Positions 1 through 7,140 of a stretch of 18,795 nt of DNA are shown here, piece by piece. The notes under the pieces are model-generated. The model made no database searches, was not told the DNA's origin, and was given only the letters and a program-made list of their open reading frames with translations. This DNA is from Sutterella sp. (GTDB taxonomy: Bacteria > Pseudomonadota > Gammaproteobacteria > Burkholderiales > Burkholderiaceae_F), in contig JAHHRG010000039.1 of NCBI GenBank assembly GCA_020025965.1, positions 1-18,795 on the forward strand, read 5' to 3'. Every line of letters starts with the position of its first letter. Within the stretch, counting starts at the first letter, position 1. The position numbers were made by a program, and so were the translations under genes.

Positions 1-35
1 AAGCCCCGAACACCTTGATGTTTCGGGGCTTTTTA
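1..35. terminator. Intrinsic terminator at the left edge
   Basis: A 10-bp perfect stem (AAGCCCCGAA at 1-10 with TTCGGGGCTT at 22-31) encloses an 11-nt loop and runs into a short T tract on the plus strand (30-34). It can end a plus-strand transcript entering from outside the window. It lies 22 bp past the guaC stop on the minus strand, so it probably serves guaC as well, but the minus-strand T tract would lie beyond base 1 and cannot be seen. Confidence 0.7.
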
Positions 36-53
36 CTTTATCGCTCGTTTGTT

Positions 54-1097
54 TTAGGGCGCTTTACCAAAGACTTCGTTCAACTGCATCGAGACTCGAA
101 TGAAAGTCGTGCGCATCGTAAGTTCCTTGAGGCGACGTGCACCCACATAGGTGCAGGCGCTACGGACGCCCCCGAGGATGTCACGAACCGTGTGTTCAAC
201 AGGGCCTCGAGCCGGCAAAAGAACGGTTTTGCCTTCTGCGGCACGATAGGTCGCAACGCCGCCAGAGTACTTATCCATTGCGCTCTTCGAACTCATGCCG
301 TAAAAACGCCGAAAGGTTCCTTCTTCGGTAACGACCGTTTCATCACCCGATTCGTCATGTCCAGCGAGCATGCCGCCCAACATCACGAAATCGGCACCGC
401 CGCCGAAAGCCTTGGCGATGTCGCCCGGCACCGTACAGCCACCATCGGCGCAGATGCGACCGCCGAGACCGTGGGCTGCGTCGGCGCATTCAATGATGGC
501 AGAGAGCTGCGGGTACCCGACCCCCGTCATCTTGCGGGTCGTGCACACGGAACCTGGGCCAATCCCTACCTTGACGATGTCAGCACCAGAGAGGATGAGT
601 TCTTCGGTCATATCGCCAGTGACGACATTACCAGCCATGATGACGATGTTGGGATACGCATCACGCACGCGCTTGATGAACTCGACGAAAGCTTCGTGGT
701 AGCCATTGGCGACATCAATGCAGATGTACCGGATGGCGTTTGGCACGAGTTTCATGACGGTGTTGAATTTTTCCCAGTCCCGCTCGGTAATACCGAGCGA
801 ATAGAAGGCGGAAGATTTTGTTTCGAGCGTTCGGAAAAAGTCGGCATATTCCTCTGCTGAATAGTGCTTGTCGAGTGCGGTGGAGAGACCGTCGCGAGCA
901 AGAGCTCGAGCCATAGCAAAGGTACCCGTCGTATCCATGTTGGCGGCGATGATCGGAATGCCATGATACAGTTCGGGCGAATGAAGGAAGCGAAATTCTC
1001 GAGTGATGTCTACTTCGCTACGGCTCGTTAAGGTCGAGCGCTTGGGGCGAATCAGAACGTCTTTAAAGTCGAGTTTGACCGTATTTTCGATATGCAT
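54..1097 (-). CDS. guaC: GMP reductase
   Basis: NADPH-dependent GMP reductase, which deaminates GMP to IMP in purine salvage in the cytosol. The protein is 347 aa, the same length as E. coli GuaC, and resembles it along its whole length: N-terminal FKDVLIRPKRSTL (residues 11-23), IIAANMD (49-55), the catalytic loop GIGPGSVCTTR with the nucleophilic Cys at residue 185, then GADFVMLGGMLAGH and the C-terminal GGVRSACTYVGA. The frame stays open 23 codons further upstream, but the ATG at 1097 is chosen because GAGGAG lies a few bases before it and it matches the family N terminus. The gene is monocistronic, with the lysA terminator upstream and the hairpin at 1-31 downstream. IMP dehydrogenase is a relative, but the length and the absence of CBS domains argue for GuaC. 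Confidence 0.96.
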   Translation of the reverse strand: MHIENTVKLDFKDVLIRPKRSTLTSRSEVDITREFRFLHSPELYHGIPIIAANMDTTGTFAMARALARDGLSTALDKHYSAEEYADFFRTLETKSSAFYSLGITERDWEKFNTVMKLVPNAIRYICIDVANGYHEAFVEFIKRVRDAYPNIVIMAGNVVTGDMTEELILSGADIVKVGIGPGSVCTTRKMTGVGYPQLSAIIECADAAHGLGGRICADGGCTVPGDIAKAFGGGADFVMLGGMLAGHDESGDETVVTEEGTFRRFYGMSSKSAMDKYSGGVATYRAAEGKTVLLPARGPVEHTVRDILGGVRSACTYVGARRLKELTMRTTFIRVSMQLNEVFGKAP

Positions 1098-1147
1098 GGG
1101 GATTCTCTCCTCATTTAATGGATTCCGCTGAAGGCTCCAAAGAGCGC

Positions 1148-1168
1148 TTGTGATAAATCCGGTCACAA
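1148..1168 (-). promoter_or_regulatory. Dyad TTGTGA-N9-TCACAA upstream of guaC
   Basis: A perfect 6-bp inverted repeat (TTGTGA at 1148-1153, TCACAA at 1163-1168) with a 9-bp spacer lies about 50 bp upstream of the guaC start, overlapping the T tract of the lysA terminator. It has the form of a dimeric repressor operator. CRP half sites are similar but need a 6-bp spacer, so CRP is unlikely. No regulator is assigned, and chance occurrence is possible. Confidence 0.3.
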
Positions 1169-1207
1169 AAAACGCCGAGTTGCTGGGCTAACCAACAATC
1201 CGGCGTT
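1167..1207 (-). terminator. lysA intrinsic terminator
   Basis: AACGCCG (1171-1177) pairs with CGGCGTT (1201-1207). The interior can pair further (GTTG at 1179-1182 with CAAC at 1193-1196). Read on the minus strand the stem is followed by a run of six T. It lies 28 bp beyond the lysA stop and separates lysA from guaC. Confidence 0.8.
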
Positions 1208-1234
1208 GATTCATTTTACAGAGTCGAGCCGCTC

Positions 1235-2515
1235 TCAGTCAATCAAAAGTTCTCCGTCAACCATGGCTTCGAAGGTATCGGGGCGGCGAAGCGGGATCAA
1301 ACGATTGCCGTCGACTAGATATTCCATCGGGAGGAGTCTGCTGTTGTAACGACTTGCCATACTCGAGCCGTAGGCACCGGCATCCATGACGGCGAGAACG
1401 TCGCCAGGGACGACGGCTAGTTCGCGGGCGCGACCGAGGAAGTCGGAGGATTCGCAAACGGGCCCTACAACATCCATCAAAAGGGGTTTCACGTCGTGAC
1501 GTTCAATCACGGGTTCGATTCCCATCCAGGCTTCGTAAAGAGCTGGGCGGATCAAGTCCGTCATGGCGCCGTCAACGATACAGAAGTCGCGAGCTTCGCC
1601 CTTCTTAACGAAGAGCACTTTGGTGAGCATGACACCAGCGTTGCCGACGATGCTACGACCAGGTTCGACAAAGAGAGCGGTTTTTTCAAAACCGCGTTCT
1701 GTCATTAGATCACGAACGGCCCAGAGCAGTTCCTTCGGCGTTGGCGGTGTATCTTCTTCACGGTAACGAATACCGAGACCGCCACCGATATCAAGATGAT
1801 GGAATTCGAGACCCTTTTCGCGAAGCGACATCATTACGTCCAAGAGTTTTGTGACGCTGTCGAGGTAGGGCGAGATTTCCGTGATCTGACTGCCGATATG
1901 TGCATCAATTCCTTTGACCTCAATGCCAGGCATGTTAGCTGCGCGAAGGTAAAGGGCTTCTACACGCTCGATGGGAATGCCGAATTTGTTGTTCTTCAAA
2001 CCCGTAGAGATGTAAGGGTGCGTTTTGGCATCCACGTTCGGGTTGCAACGAATGGAAATCGGGGCACGCAAGCCGTTCTCGGTTGCAATCGCATTGATGA
2101 GTTCGAGTTCCGGTTCGCTTTCGACGTTGAAGCAGGCGATGCCTTTTTTCAGTGCAAAGGCGATTTCGGCTGGTGTTTTGCCCACGCCCGAATAAACAAT
2201 TTTATTGGCTGGGAAGCCTGCTTTCAGGGCACGGGCGATTTCACCGCCGCTCACCGTGTCAGCGCCTGCGCCCAAACGTGCCAGGGTCTGAAGCACGCCA
2301 GCCGTAGAATTAGCCTTCATGGCGTAGCAGACTAGGTGTGGGACGGCTTTCAAAGCGTCCGCAGAGGCTAGAAAATTACGGGTAATGAGGGCCTTCGAGT
2401 AAACGTAAGCGGGCATGTTGGTCGACTTGGCGATATCGGCCAAAGAGAGACCTTCGCAGAAAAGTTCGCCGTCGCGTCGGACAAAACCTTGATTACTAGA
2501 GTTGCTGTCTGTCAT
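1235..2515 (-). CDS. lysA: Diaminopimelate decarboxylase
   Basis: PLP enzyme that decarboxylates meso-diaminopimelate to L-lysine, the last step of lysine synthesis. The protein is 426 aa, normal for LysA. An alanine-racemase-like barrel carries the PLP lysine in YAMKAN (K67), followed by HIGSQ, the glycine-rich phosphate loop HLDIGGGLG, and EPGRSIVGNAG. The C-terminal beta domain has CESSDFLG and MDAGAYGSSMASRYN, which supply active-site residues across the dimer. It sits 33 bp behind lptM and is presumably co-transcribed with it. The ATG at 2515 has no clear Shine-Dalgarno sequence, so translation may rely on coupling to lptM or on weak initiation. A terminator follows at 1167-1207. Confidence 0.97.
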   Translation of the reverse strand: MTDSNSSNQGFVRRDGELFCEGLSLADIAKSTNMPAYVYSKALITRNFLASADALKAVPHLVCYAMKANSTAGVLQTLARLGAGADTVSGGEIARALKAGFPANKIVYSGVGKTPAEIAFALKKGIACFNVESEPELELINAIATENGLRAPISIRCNPNVDAKTHPYISTGLKNNKFGIPIERVEALYLRAANMPGIEVKGIDAHIGSQITEISPYLDSVTKLLDVMMSLREKGLEFHHLDIGGGLGIRYREEDTPPTPKELLWAVRDLMTERGFEKTALFVEPGRSIVGNAGVMLTKVLFVKKGEARDFCIVDGAMTDLIRPALYEAWMGIEPVIERHDVKPLLMDVVGPVCESSDFLGRARELAVVPGDVLAVMDAGAYGSSMASRYNSRLLPMEYLVDGNRLIPLRRPDTFEAMVDGELLID

Positions 2516-2548
2516 GGGAATAGCGTATAAATCAGTCCAATGCCTTGC

Positions 2549-2665
2549 TTATCGGATAGCGGTAGCGTTGTTGTGAGGTAGGTACAAGTCGCCCTTGATG
2601 CCGCAACCTGCAAGGCTGAAACAAAGAGTCGTCATAAGACCGATCAGCACGGCTTTTTTCAACAT
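2549..2665 (-). CDS. lptM: LptM-like small outer-membrane lipoprotein
   Basis: A 38-aa lipoprotein of the LptM (YifL) family, which in E. coli helps the LptDE lipopolysaccharide translocon mature. It has a positively charged start (MLKK), a hydrophobic stretch, and the lipobox LAGC with the lipidated Cys at residue 21. The mature protein begins CGIKGDLYLP, which matches the family signature CGxKGPLYxP. The +2 residue is Gly, so outer-membrane sorting is expected. The frame is open further upstream, but the ATG at 2665 has AAAGGA just before it and gives the correct signal peptide. Only 18 residues remain after cleavage, far fewer than in E. coli. The order cyaY (divergent)-lptM is shared with E. 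coli, where dapF follows instead of lysA. Confidence 0.85.
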   Translation of the reverse strand: MLKKAVLIGLMTTLCFSLAGCGIKGDLYLPHNNATAIR

Positions 2666-2681
2666 GGGGAATCCTTTCATG
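2663..2681. promoter_or_regulatory. Shared start region of divergent lptM and cyaY
   Basis: The lptM start (2665 to 2663, minus) and the cyaY start (2679 to 2681, plus) are separated by 13 bp. Those 13 bp hold both ribosome binding sites: GGGGAA for cyaY on the plus strand and AAAGGA for lptM on the minus strand. Any ordinary promoter for either gene must therefore lie inside the coding region of the other, and the two 5' leaders would be complementary. Confidence 0.6.
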
Positions 2682-2996
2682 AACAATGACACGGAATTTT
2701 TGGTCGCCGCCGAAGCAGAAATGGCTGCTTTGGAAAGCTGGCTTGAAGACAGTGACGCCGACCTCGATTGTTTGCGCAACGGCAATGTTCTCACGATCGA
2801 ACTCGAAAGTGGGGAACAGGTGGTGGTAAATATCCAGACGCCGATGCATGAAATTTGGTGCGCCTCGCGTGCGGGCGGCTTTCATTTCTCGTTCAAAAAC
2901 GGCCGTTGGATCGAAAATCATGCAGACCGCACCTTGGAAAAGGCGGTGGCCGATGCGTTGGTAAGCTACGGCGTACCGTTGAGTGAGATTTCTTAG
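2679..2996 (+). CDS. cyaY: Frataxin-like iron donor CyaY
   Basis: A 105-aa frataxin homologue, the usual bacterial length. CyaY binds iron and modulates the IscS cysteine desulfurase during iron-sulfur cluster assembly. The N-terminal helix is rich in acidic residues (E6, E12, E14, E19, E23, D24, D26, D28, D30), the presumed iron-binding ridge. The sheet carries the family hallmark MHEIWCASRAGGFHF (residues 56-70). The ATG at 2679 was chosen because it gives the family-like N terminus MNNDTEF and has GGGGAA upstream. An in-frame ATG at 2664 overlaps the lptM start codon and is less likely. The gene is transcribed away from lptM-lysA and converges on mrcA. Confidence 0.92.
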   Translation: MNNDTEFLVAAEAEMAALESWLEDSDADLDCLRNGNVLTIELESGEQVVVNIQTPMHEIWCASRAGGFHFSFKNGRWIENHADRTLEKAVADALVSYGVPLSEIS

Positions 2997-3003
2997 TGTA
3001 ACG

Positions 3004-3062
3004 TCTTCTTTAGAGAAGAACCATAGGGAAAAGAGCCCAGAAAAGCGGAAAATGCTTTTCCC
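3004..3062 (+). other. Two stem-loops downstream of cyaY
   Basis: TCTTCT (3004-3009) pairs with AGAAGA (3014-3019) over a 4-nt loop. GGGAAAAG (3026-3033) pairs with CTTTTCCC (3055-3062) over a 21-nt loop. Neither has a proper T tract. They may protect the 3' end of the cyaY message or be incidental. Confidence 0.35.
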
Positions 3063-3069
3063 ACGTATG

Positions 3070-3107
3070 AAAAAAAGGAATTGCCGTCGACGGCAATTCC
3101 TTTTTTA
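3070..3107. terminator. Bidirectional terminator between cyaY and mrcA
   Basis: Bases 3071-3106 form a perfect 36-bp palindrome: six A, GGAATTGCCG, TCGA, CGGCAATTCC, six T. Read either way it is a GC-containing stem followed by a T run, so it ends cyaY on the plus strand and mrcA on the minus strand. Confidence 0.93.
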
Positions 3108-3122
3108 TTCCTGAAGTTTCTC

Positions 3123-5510
3123 TTAAAAGATTTGTTCTCGGAATAGATCCGTTTCGGAAACAGAGGGAGCAATCGGTGCTACATGATTCGCAGTACCGTT
3201 GGTGATGGGATCTGTGTAGAAGACTTCCTCGTTCTGGACTGTGACGGAGGGTGGTTGAATACGGACGTATTCGGGCGTATTGGCAAGTGCTACCTTCATA
3301 AAGTCGATCCAAATCGGAAGAGAAAGTCCGCCCCCCGTTTCACGATTGCCGAGAGGTTTCGGTGTGTCGTAACCCATCCAAGTTACGCCTACCAGGTTAC
3401 CAGCATAACCGCAGAACCAGGCATCGTGACTGTCATTCGTCGTACCCGTCTTTCCGCCAATGTCTTGACGCTTCAGAATGCGTGTGGCACGGGCGGCTGT
3501 CCCGTGGGTAGCCACACCGTGGAGGAGCGAGTGCATCACATAAGCGTTTCGATCGTCGATTGCACGGATCGATTCGTCGCCGGCAGAACTGTTCGTCGCA
3601 CGCATGAGTGTACGGCCGTCAACGTCAGTGATGCGTTCGATCAAGTAGGGTTGGACACGATAGCCGCCGTTGGCGAGTACCGTATAGCCTGCGAGCATTT
3701 GCCAGGGTGTCACGCTACCTGCGCCCAAAGCCATCGGCAAGTTTGCAGGATGCTTGTCGGGATCGAAGCCGAACTTTTGAATGAATTCCTGCGCGTACTG
3801 CGGCGTAATGGCCTGCATGATGCGAATCGTCACAAGGTTCTTGGATTTTTCAAGCGCTTTGCGCAAAGACATCGGGCCGTCAAAGCGACCTTCGTAGTTT
3901 CGCGGTTCCCAGACCTTGCCGCCTGTAAATTTCGGGTCGATCAGGATTGGAGCGTCGTTGATGATCGAGGTGGTCGAGAAGCCCTTGTCTAAAGCGGCCG
4001 AATAAATGAAAGGCTTGAACGAGGATCCCGGCTGACGCCAGGCCTGTGTCACATGGTTGAACATATTAAGGTTGAAGTCAAAACCACCGACCAAAGCACG
4101 CACGGCACCTGTGTTGAAGTCGCTTGCCACAAAAGCGGCTTCAACGCGAGGAACCTGGGCTAGCGTCCATTCTTTGCCGTTCTTGGCACGCATGATGCGA
4201 ATGATCGAACCGGGTTGCAGACGTTTTTCTGCATTGTGTTTTTTACCCAAGGCACCGAGATAGCGGCGGGCAAATTTCAAACTTTCACGATCGAGTGTAA
4301 CCGTTTCGTTGGGCGAAAGGGCAGCAACGAGCTTCTTCGGCGTTGCTTCCGTCAGAACGGCGGCAACCATAAAGGGCGAGGTAGCTGTCTTCGAAAGAGC
4401 TGTCTTGATGGCATGTGCACGCGTTTCTTCAGTGCCTAAATCTACATGACCTTCAGGACCTCGATAACCATATTTTCGGTCATACGCAATGAGGTGACGG
4501 CGGACAGCGTCGACAGCGGCACGCTGATCCTTCATATTAATTGTTGTGTAGACGTTGATGCCACGGGCATAGGTTTCCTCACCGAAGATGTCATAAACGA
4601 GCATACGGGCAAGTTCCGAGGCGTATTTAGCGGGCGTTGTCTCGTCGTTAATATTCTTCGTGAGCATTTCCTCGGCTGTCGCTGTACGACGTGTTTGCAT
4701 CGGCTGAGCCTTTTCTGTTACATAGGTGAGTTCATCTATGTAACCTAAATCAAACATGCGACGGAGTACGTAATTCTTGCGCATGGTGGCACGCGTCGGA
4801 TTGACGATCGGGTTGTAAGCGGAAGGCGCAACCGGAAGGCCTGCTAAGGTAGCGGCTTCGCCGACGGAGATTTCGTCGAGTGTGCGACCGAAGTAGGTGC
4901 GTGCAGCACTCTGAAAACCGTAGGAACGGTGGCCAAGGTAAATTTGGTTGAGATAGATTTCGAGAATCTGATCCTTAGTGAGCGTTTGCTCAATCTTAAA
5001 GGACATCGCGATTTCGTAAAGCTTACGGGTATAGGTACGCTGAGACGATAGAAAGAAGTTTCTTGCGATCTGTTGCGTGATGGTTGACCCGCCCTGACCG
5101 CGACGCCCCGTCAAGAGGTTGATGGCGGCGGCACGCAGGATACCCGTAATTTCAATGCCAGGATGTTCGTAAAAACCCGCATCTTCGGCGGCGAGGACGG
5201 CATGTTTGACATGTTCGGGTATGTCTTTGAGAGCTACAAAATCTCGGCGTTCTTCACCGAACTCTCCCATGAGCTTACCGTCGGCACTCCAGATGCGCAA
5301 CGGCACACGGGGACGGTAGTCGGCGACGGTATCAATCGGCGGCAGCTGGTTATAGATTACAGTGAAAACGAAAACGCACAGGAGAACGCCGGAAACGGCG
5401 CCGGTCGCGCAGATGGCAAAGAACCACTTGAAGAAGGTCAGAATCGAGGAGGGTTGTTTCGTTCTCGGTCGACGAGCGATCGGGGATTTACGTGTGTTGT
5501 TCGTAGTCAC
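3123..5510 (-). CDS. mrcA: Penicillin-binding protein 1A
   Basis: Bifunctional class A PBP that polymerises and cross-links peptidoglycan, anchored in the inner membrane. In the 795-aa form there is a basic cytoplasmic tail, one membrane segment (about 24-53), then the GT51 glycosyltransferase with EDAGFYEHPG (catalytic Glu 109), GGSTITQQIARN and EIYLNQIYLG. The transpeptidase domain has the active-site tetrad SSFK (Ser 496, Lys 499), SKN (556-558) and KTGTT (687-691). An OB-like insert lies between the two domains, as in PBP1A. No ATG opens the gene. I chose GTG at 5510 because it leaves a typical basic tail. TTG at 5582 would add 24 rather hydrophobic residues. Neither has a clear ribosome binding site. 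Confidence 0.95.
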   Translation of the reverse strand: MTTNNTRKSPIARRPRTKQPSSILTFFKWFFAICATGAVSGVLLCVFVFTVIYNQLPPIDTVADYRPRVPLRIWSADGKLMGEFGEERRDFVALKDIPEHVKHAVLAAEDAGFYEHPGIEITGILRAAAINLLTGRRGQGGSTITQQIARNFFLSSQRTYTRKLYEIAMSFKIEQTLTKDQILEIYLNQIYLGHRSYGFQSAARTYFGRTLDEISVGEAATLAGLPVAPSAYNPIVNPTRATMRKNYVLRRMFDLGYIDELTYVTEKAQPMQTRRTATAEEMLTKNINDETTPAKYASELARMLVYDIFGEETYARGINVYTTINMKDQRAAVDAVRRHLIAYDRKYGYRGPEGHVDLGTEETRAHAIKTALSKTATSPFMVAAVLTEATPKKLVAALSPNETVTLDRESLKFARRYLGALGKKHNAEKRLQPGSIIRIMRAKNGKEWTLAQVPRVEAAFVASDFNTGAVRALVGGFDFNLNMFNHVTQAWRQPGSSFKPFIYSAALDKGFSTTSIINDAPILIDPKFTGGKVWEPRNYEGRFDGPMSLRKALEKSKNLVTIRIMQAITPQYAQEFIQKFGFDPDKHPANLPMALGAGSVTPWQMLAGYTVLANGGYRVQPYLIERITDVDGRTLMRATNSSAGDESIRAIDDRNAYVMHSLLHGVATHGTAARATRILKRQDIGGKTGTTNDSHDAWFCGYAGNLVGVTWMGYDTPKPLGNRETGGGLSLPIWIDFMKVALANTPEYVRIQPPSVTVQNEEVFYTDPITNGTANHVAPIAPSVSETDLFREQIF

Positions 5511-5820
5511 GGGCAGTATTGTCGTTATCTTTTGTGTCGGGTTCGGGAGTGTCAGTAGGTACTCGAAAAGCAAGAGCGACAAGCACTTGACGAAGCCGAC
5601 GGGGAGTCTGATGGATTTTTGGGATTGTAGTCGAGTTCAGCAACCTTCGCATGAATTCGAGCAGAGCGAATGCAAGCGGAATGACAGGGAATTTTTAGCA
5701 AACGTAACGATGGAGAGGCTTGATGCACGCAAAGGTGTCTGTAGACTTAAGAGAAAAGTGCGAACAATTGTTCAATCGTCATACAAAGAAACAACACTTC
5801 GAGCCATAATAAATGTCACT
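5511..5820. other. Divergent intergenic region between mrcA and the thioesterase gene
   Basis: About 310 bp without a recognisable gene. On the minus strand TACAAT (plus-strand 5624-5629) could be a -10 for mrcA, but no good -35 lies at the right distance. On the plus strand CATAAT (5805-5810) could be a -10 for the thioesterase operon, which would leave only a few bases of leader before the ATG at 5821. I see no repeat, RNA gene or gene remnant. Confidence 0.4.
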
Positions 5821-6309
5821 ATGACAAATGCTGTTTTTACAATGTCCGTTCGGGTCGGCCCCGACTCTATCGATCAGCTCGAGCACGTGAACAATCGTGT
5901 GTACCTTCGATGGATGGAAGAAGCCGCAACAGCGCACGCCGCTCAATGTGGTTGGACCTTTGAGAACTTGAAAAAAGTCAATCGTGCCTGGGTGGCACGC
6001 CAGCATTGGATCGAGTATCTTCGCCCTGCGTTTTTAGGAGACAACTTGACGCTCTATACCTGGGTGCAAGGCTCTAAACGCTTTTCCTCTTTGCGCCGCT
6101 ACGCTCTGAAGCGAGACGGCGAACTCCTGATGGTTGGCGCTACGGAATGGGTGCTCATCAATCTTGAGAAACGTACACCCGTCTCCTGCGATTTGTCCTC
6201 GGAGAGTGCGCTTGTCGATTGTTTCGATACGCTTGAACCCGGCAACCCTGCTTTGAAGGCATTGGGGCTCGTACGGATGGTGCGATTCGCGCCGAGTCCT
6301 GGACTGTAA
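5821..6309 (+). CDS. Acyl-CoA thioesterase, 4HBT hotdog family
   Basis: A 162-aa single-domain hotdog thioesterase that probably hydrolyses an acyl-CoA or acyl-ACP. The active-site region reads DQLEHVNNRVYLRWMEEA (residues 18-35), matching the 4HBT pattern of an Asp followed by HVNN, Tyr and an acidic helix. The segment RQHWIEYLRPAFLGD is the usual central-helix-to-strand stretch. The ATG at 5821 is the best fit but has no Shine-Dalgarno sequence. An alternative ATG at 5842 removes seven residues, and the frame is open far upstream without family similarity. The gene ends 28 bp before mlaF and has no terminator, so it heads the mla operon. Its substrate is unknown. Confidence 0.82.
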   Translation: MTNAVFTMSVRVGPDSIDQLEHVNNRVYLRWMEEAATAHAAQCGWTFENLKKVNRAWVARQHWIEYLRPAFLGDNLTLYTWVQGSKRFSSLRRYALKRDGELLMVGATEWVLINLEKRTPVSCDLSSESALVDCFDTLEPGNPALKALGLVRMVRFAPSPGL

Positions 6310-6337
6310 AATGAGGGACTTCAACGAAAGGTTTTTT

Positions 6338-7126
6338 ATGGAAGAAACGGTCAAAATCGACGGTGTAACGTTCTCCTACGGGCAACGTACCATCTTGCAC
6401 GACGTCTCGATGCGCTTTGGTGCAGGGAAGGTTGTTGCGATCATGGGCGGTTCCGGGATGGGCAAAACTACTCTTCTCAAGCTGATCGGTGGAATGCTGA
6501 CAGCCCAAAAGGGTACGGTGACCGTGGCCGAGCATACGCTTGACCCGAGTAATTACAAATCGCTTTATCGCATTCGCCGTCGCATGGGCATGCTGTTTCA
6601 GTTCGGAGCGCTCTTTACGGATCTCTCCGTTTTTGACAATGTAGCGTTCCCGATGCGCGAACAAACGGATCTCGACGAAGAAACGATTCGCGATCTAGTG
6701 CTGATGAAACTCAACGCTGTGGGGCTACGCGGTGCCGCAGACTTGATGCCTTCCGAAATCTCGGGGGGCATGGCCCGACGTGTGGCCTTGGCTCGTGCTA
6801 TTGCACTCGATCCTGCAGTCATCATGTATGACGAGCCCTTTGCCGGTCTCGATCCGATTTCAATGGGCGTTACTGCCAAACTCATTCGTAGTCTGAACGA
6901 CGAACTCGGTGCCACCTCAATTATCGTGACGCACGACGTGCCGGAGACTTTTGAAATTGCCGACTACGTTTACATGATCAATAACGGTCGCATCGCCGCT
7001 GAAGGTGCCCCTGAAGAATTGAAGAATTCCGAAGAACCTTTTGTGAAACAGTTCATCAACGGCCTTCCCGACGGTCCCGTCGGTTTCCATTACCCGGCTT
7101 CCTCTGTGGAAGACGATTTCAGCTGA
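6338..7126 (+). CDS. mlaF: Mla phospholipid transport ATP-binding protein
   Basis: ATPase of the MlaFEDB inner-membrane complex, which moves phospholipids between the inner membrane and the periplasmic carrier MlaC. The protein is 262 aa. It has Walker A GGSGMGKTT (37-45), the Q-loop Gln 88, the signature ISGGM (141-145), Walker B VIMYDE with Glu 166, and the switch His 199 in VTHD. The signature reads SGGM rather than SGGQ, which is normal for MlaF. The ATG at 6338 is chosen over the in-frame ATG at 6311 because GAAAGG precedes it by seven bases and it gives the family N terminus. It is followed 14 bp later by mlaE. Confidence 0.96.
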   Translation: MEETVKIDGVTFSYGQRTILHDVSMRFGAGKVVAIMGGSGMGKTTLLKLIGGMLTAQKGTVTVAEHTLDPSNYKSLYRIRRRMGMLFQFGALFTDLSVFDNVAFPMREQTDLDEETIRDLVLMKLNAVGLRGAADLMPSEISGGMARRVALARAIALDPAVIMYDEPFAGLDPISMGVTAKLIRSLNDELGATSIIVTHDVPETFEIADYVYMINNGRIAAEGAPEELKNSEEPFVKQFINGLPDGPVGFHYPASSVEDDFS

Positions 7127-7140
7127 TCGGGAGCAAACAA

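Noticed and set aside
15..860. Long plus-strand open frame
   Set aside because: It is antisense to guaC, whose full-length family similarity is unmistakable. The frame has no recognisable domain and reflects codon bias of the opposite strand.
1148..1168. CRP binding site
   Set aside because: Half sites resemble CRP, but the spacer is 9 bp where CRP needs 6.
1796..2335. Plus-strand open frame of 179 codons
   Set aside because: Antisense to lysA, no family resemblance and no ribosome binding site.
2532..2921. Minus-strand frame of 129 codons overlapping lptM and cyaY
   Set aside because: Mostly antisense to cyaY and in a different frame from lptM; no similarity to a known family.
3071..3106. 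Palindrome as a protein-binding operator
   Set aside because: The A and T runs on both sides and its place between convergent stop codons fit a bidirectional terminator fully.
3183..3992. Plus-strand open frame of 269 codons
   Set aside because: Antisense to the transpeptidase part of mrcA, and Cys/Arg/Val-rich composition typical of a shadow frame.
5362..5820. 153-codon N-terminal extension of the thioesterase
   Set aside because: The added sequence has no similarity to hotdog proteins, overlaps the mrcA start on the other strand and has no ribosome binding site.
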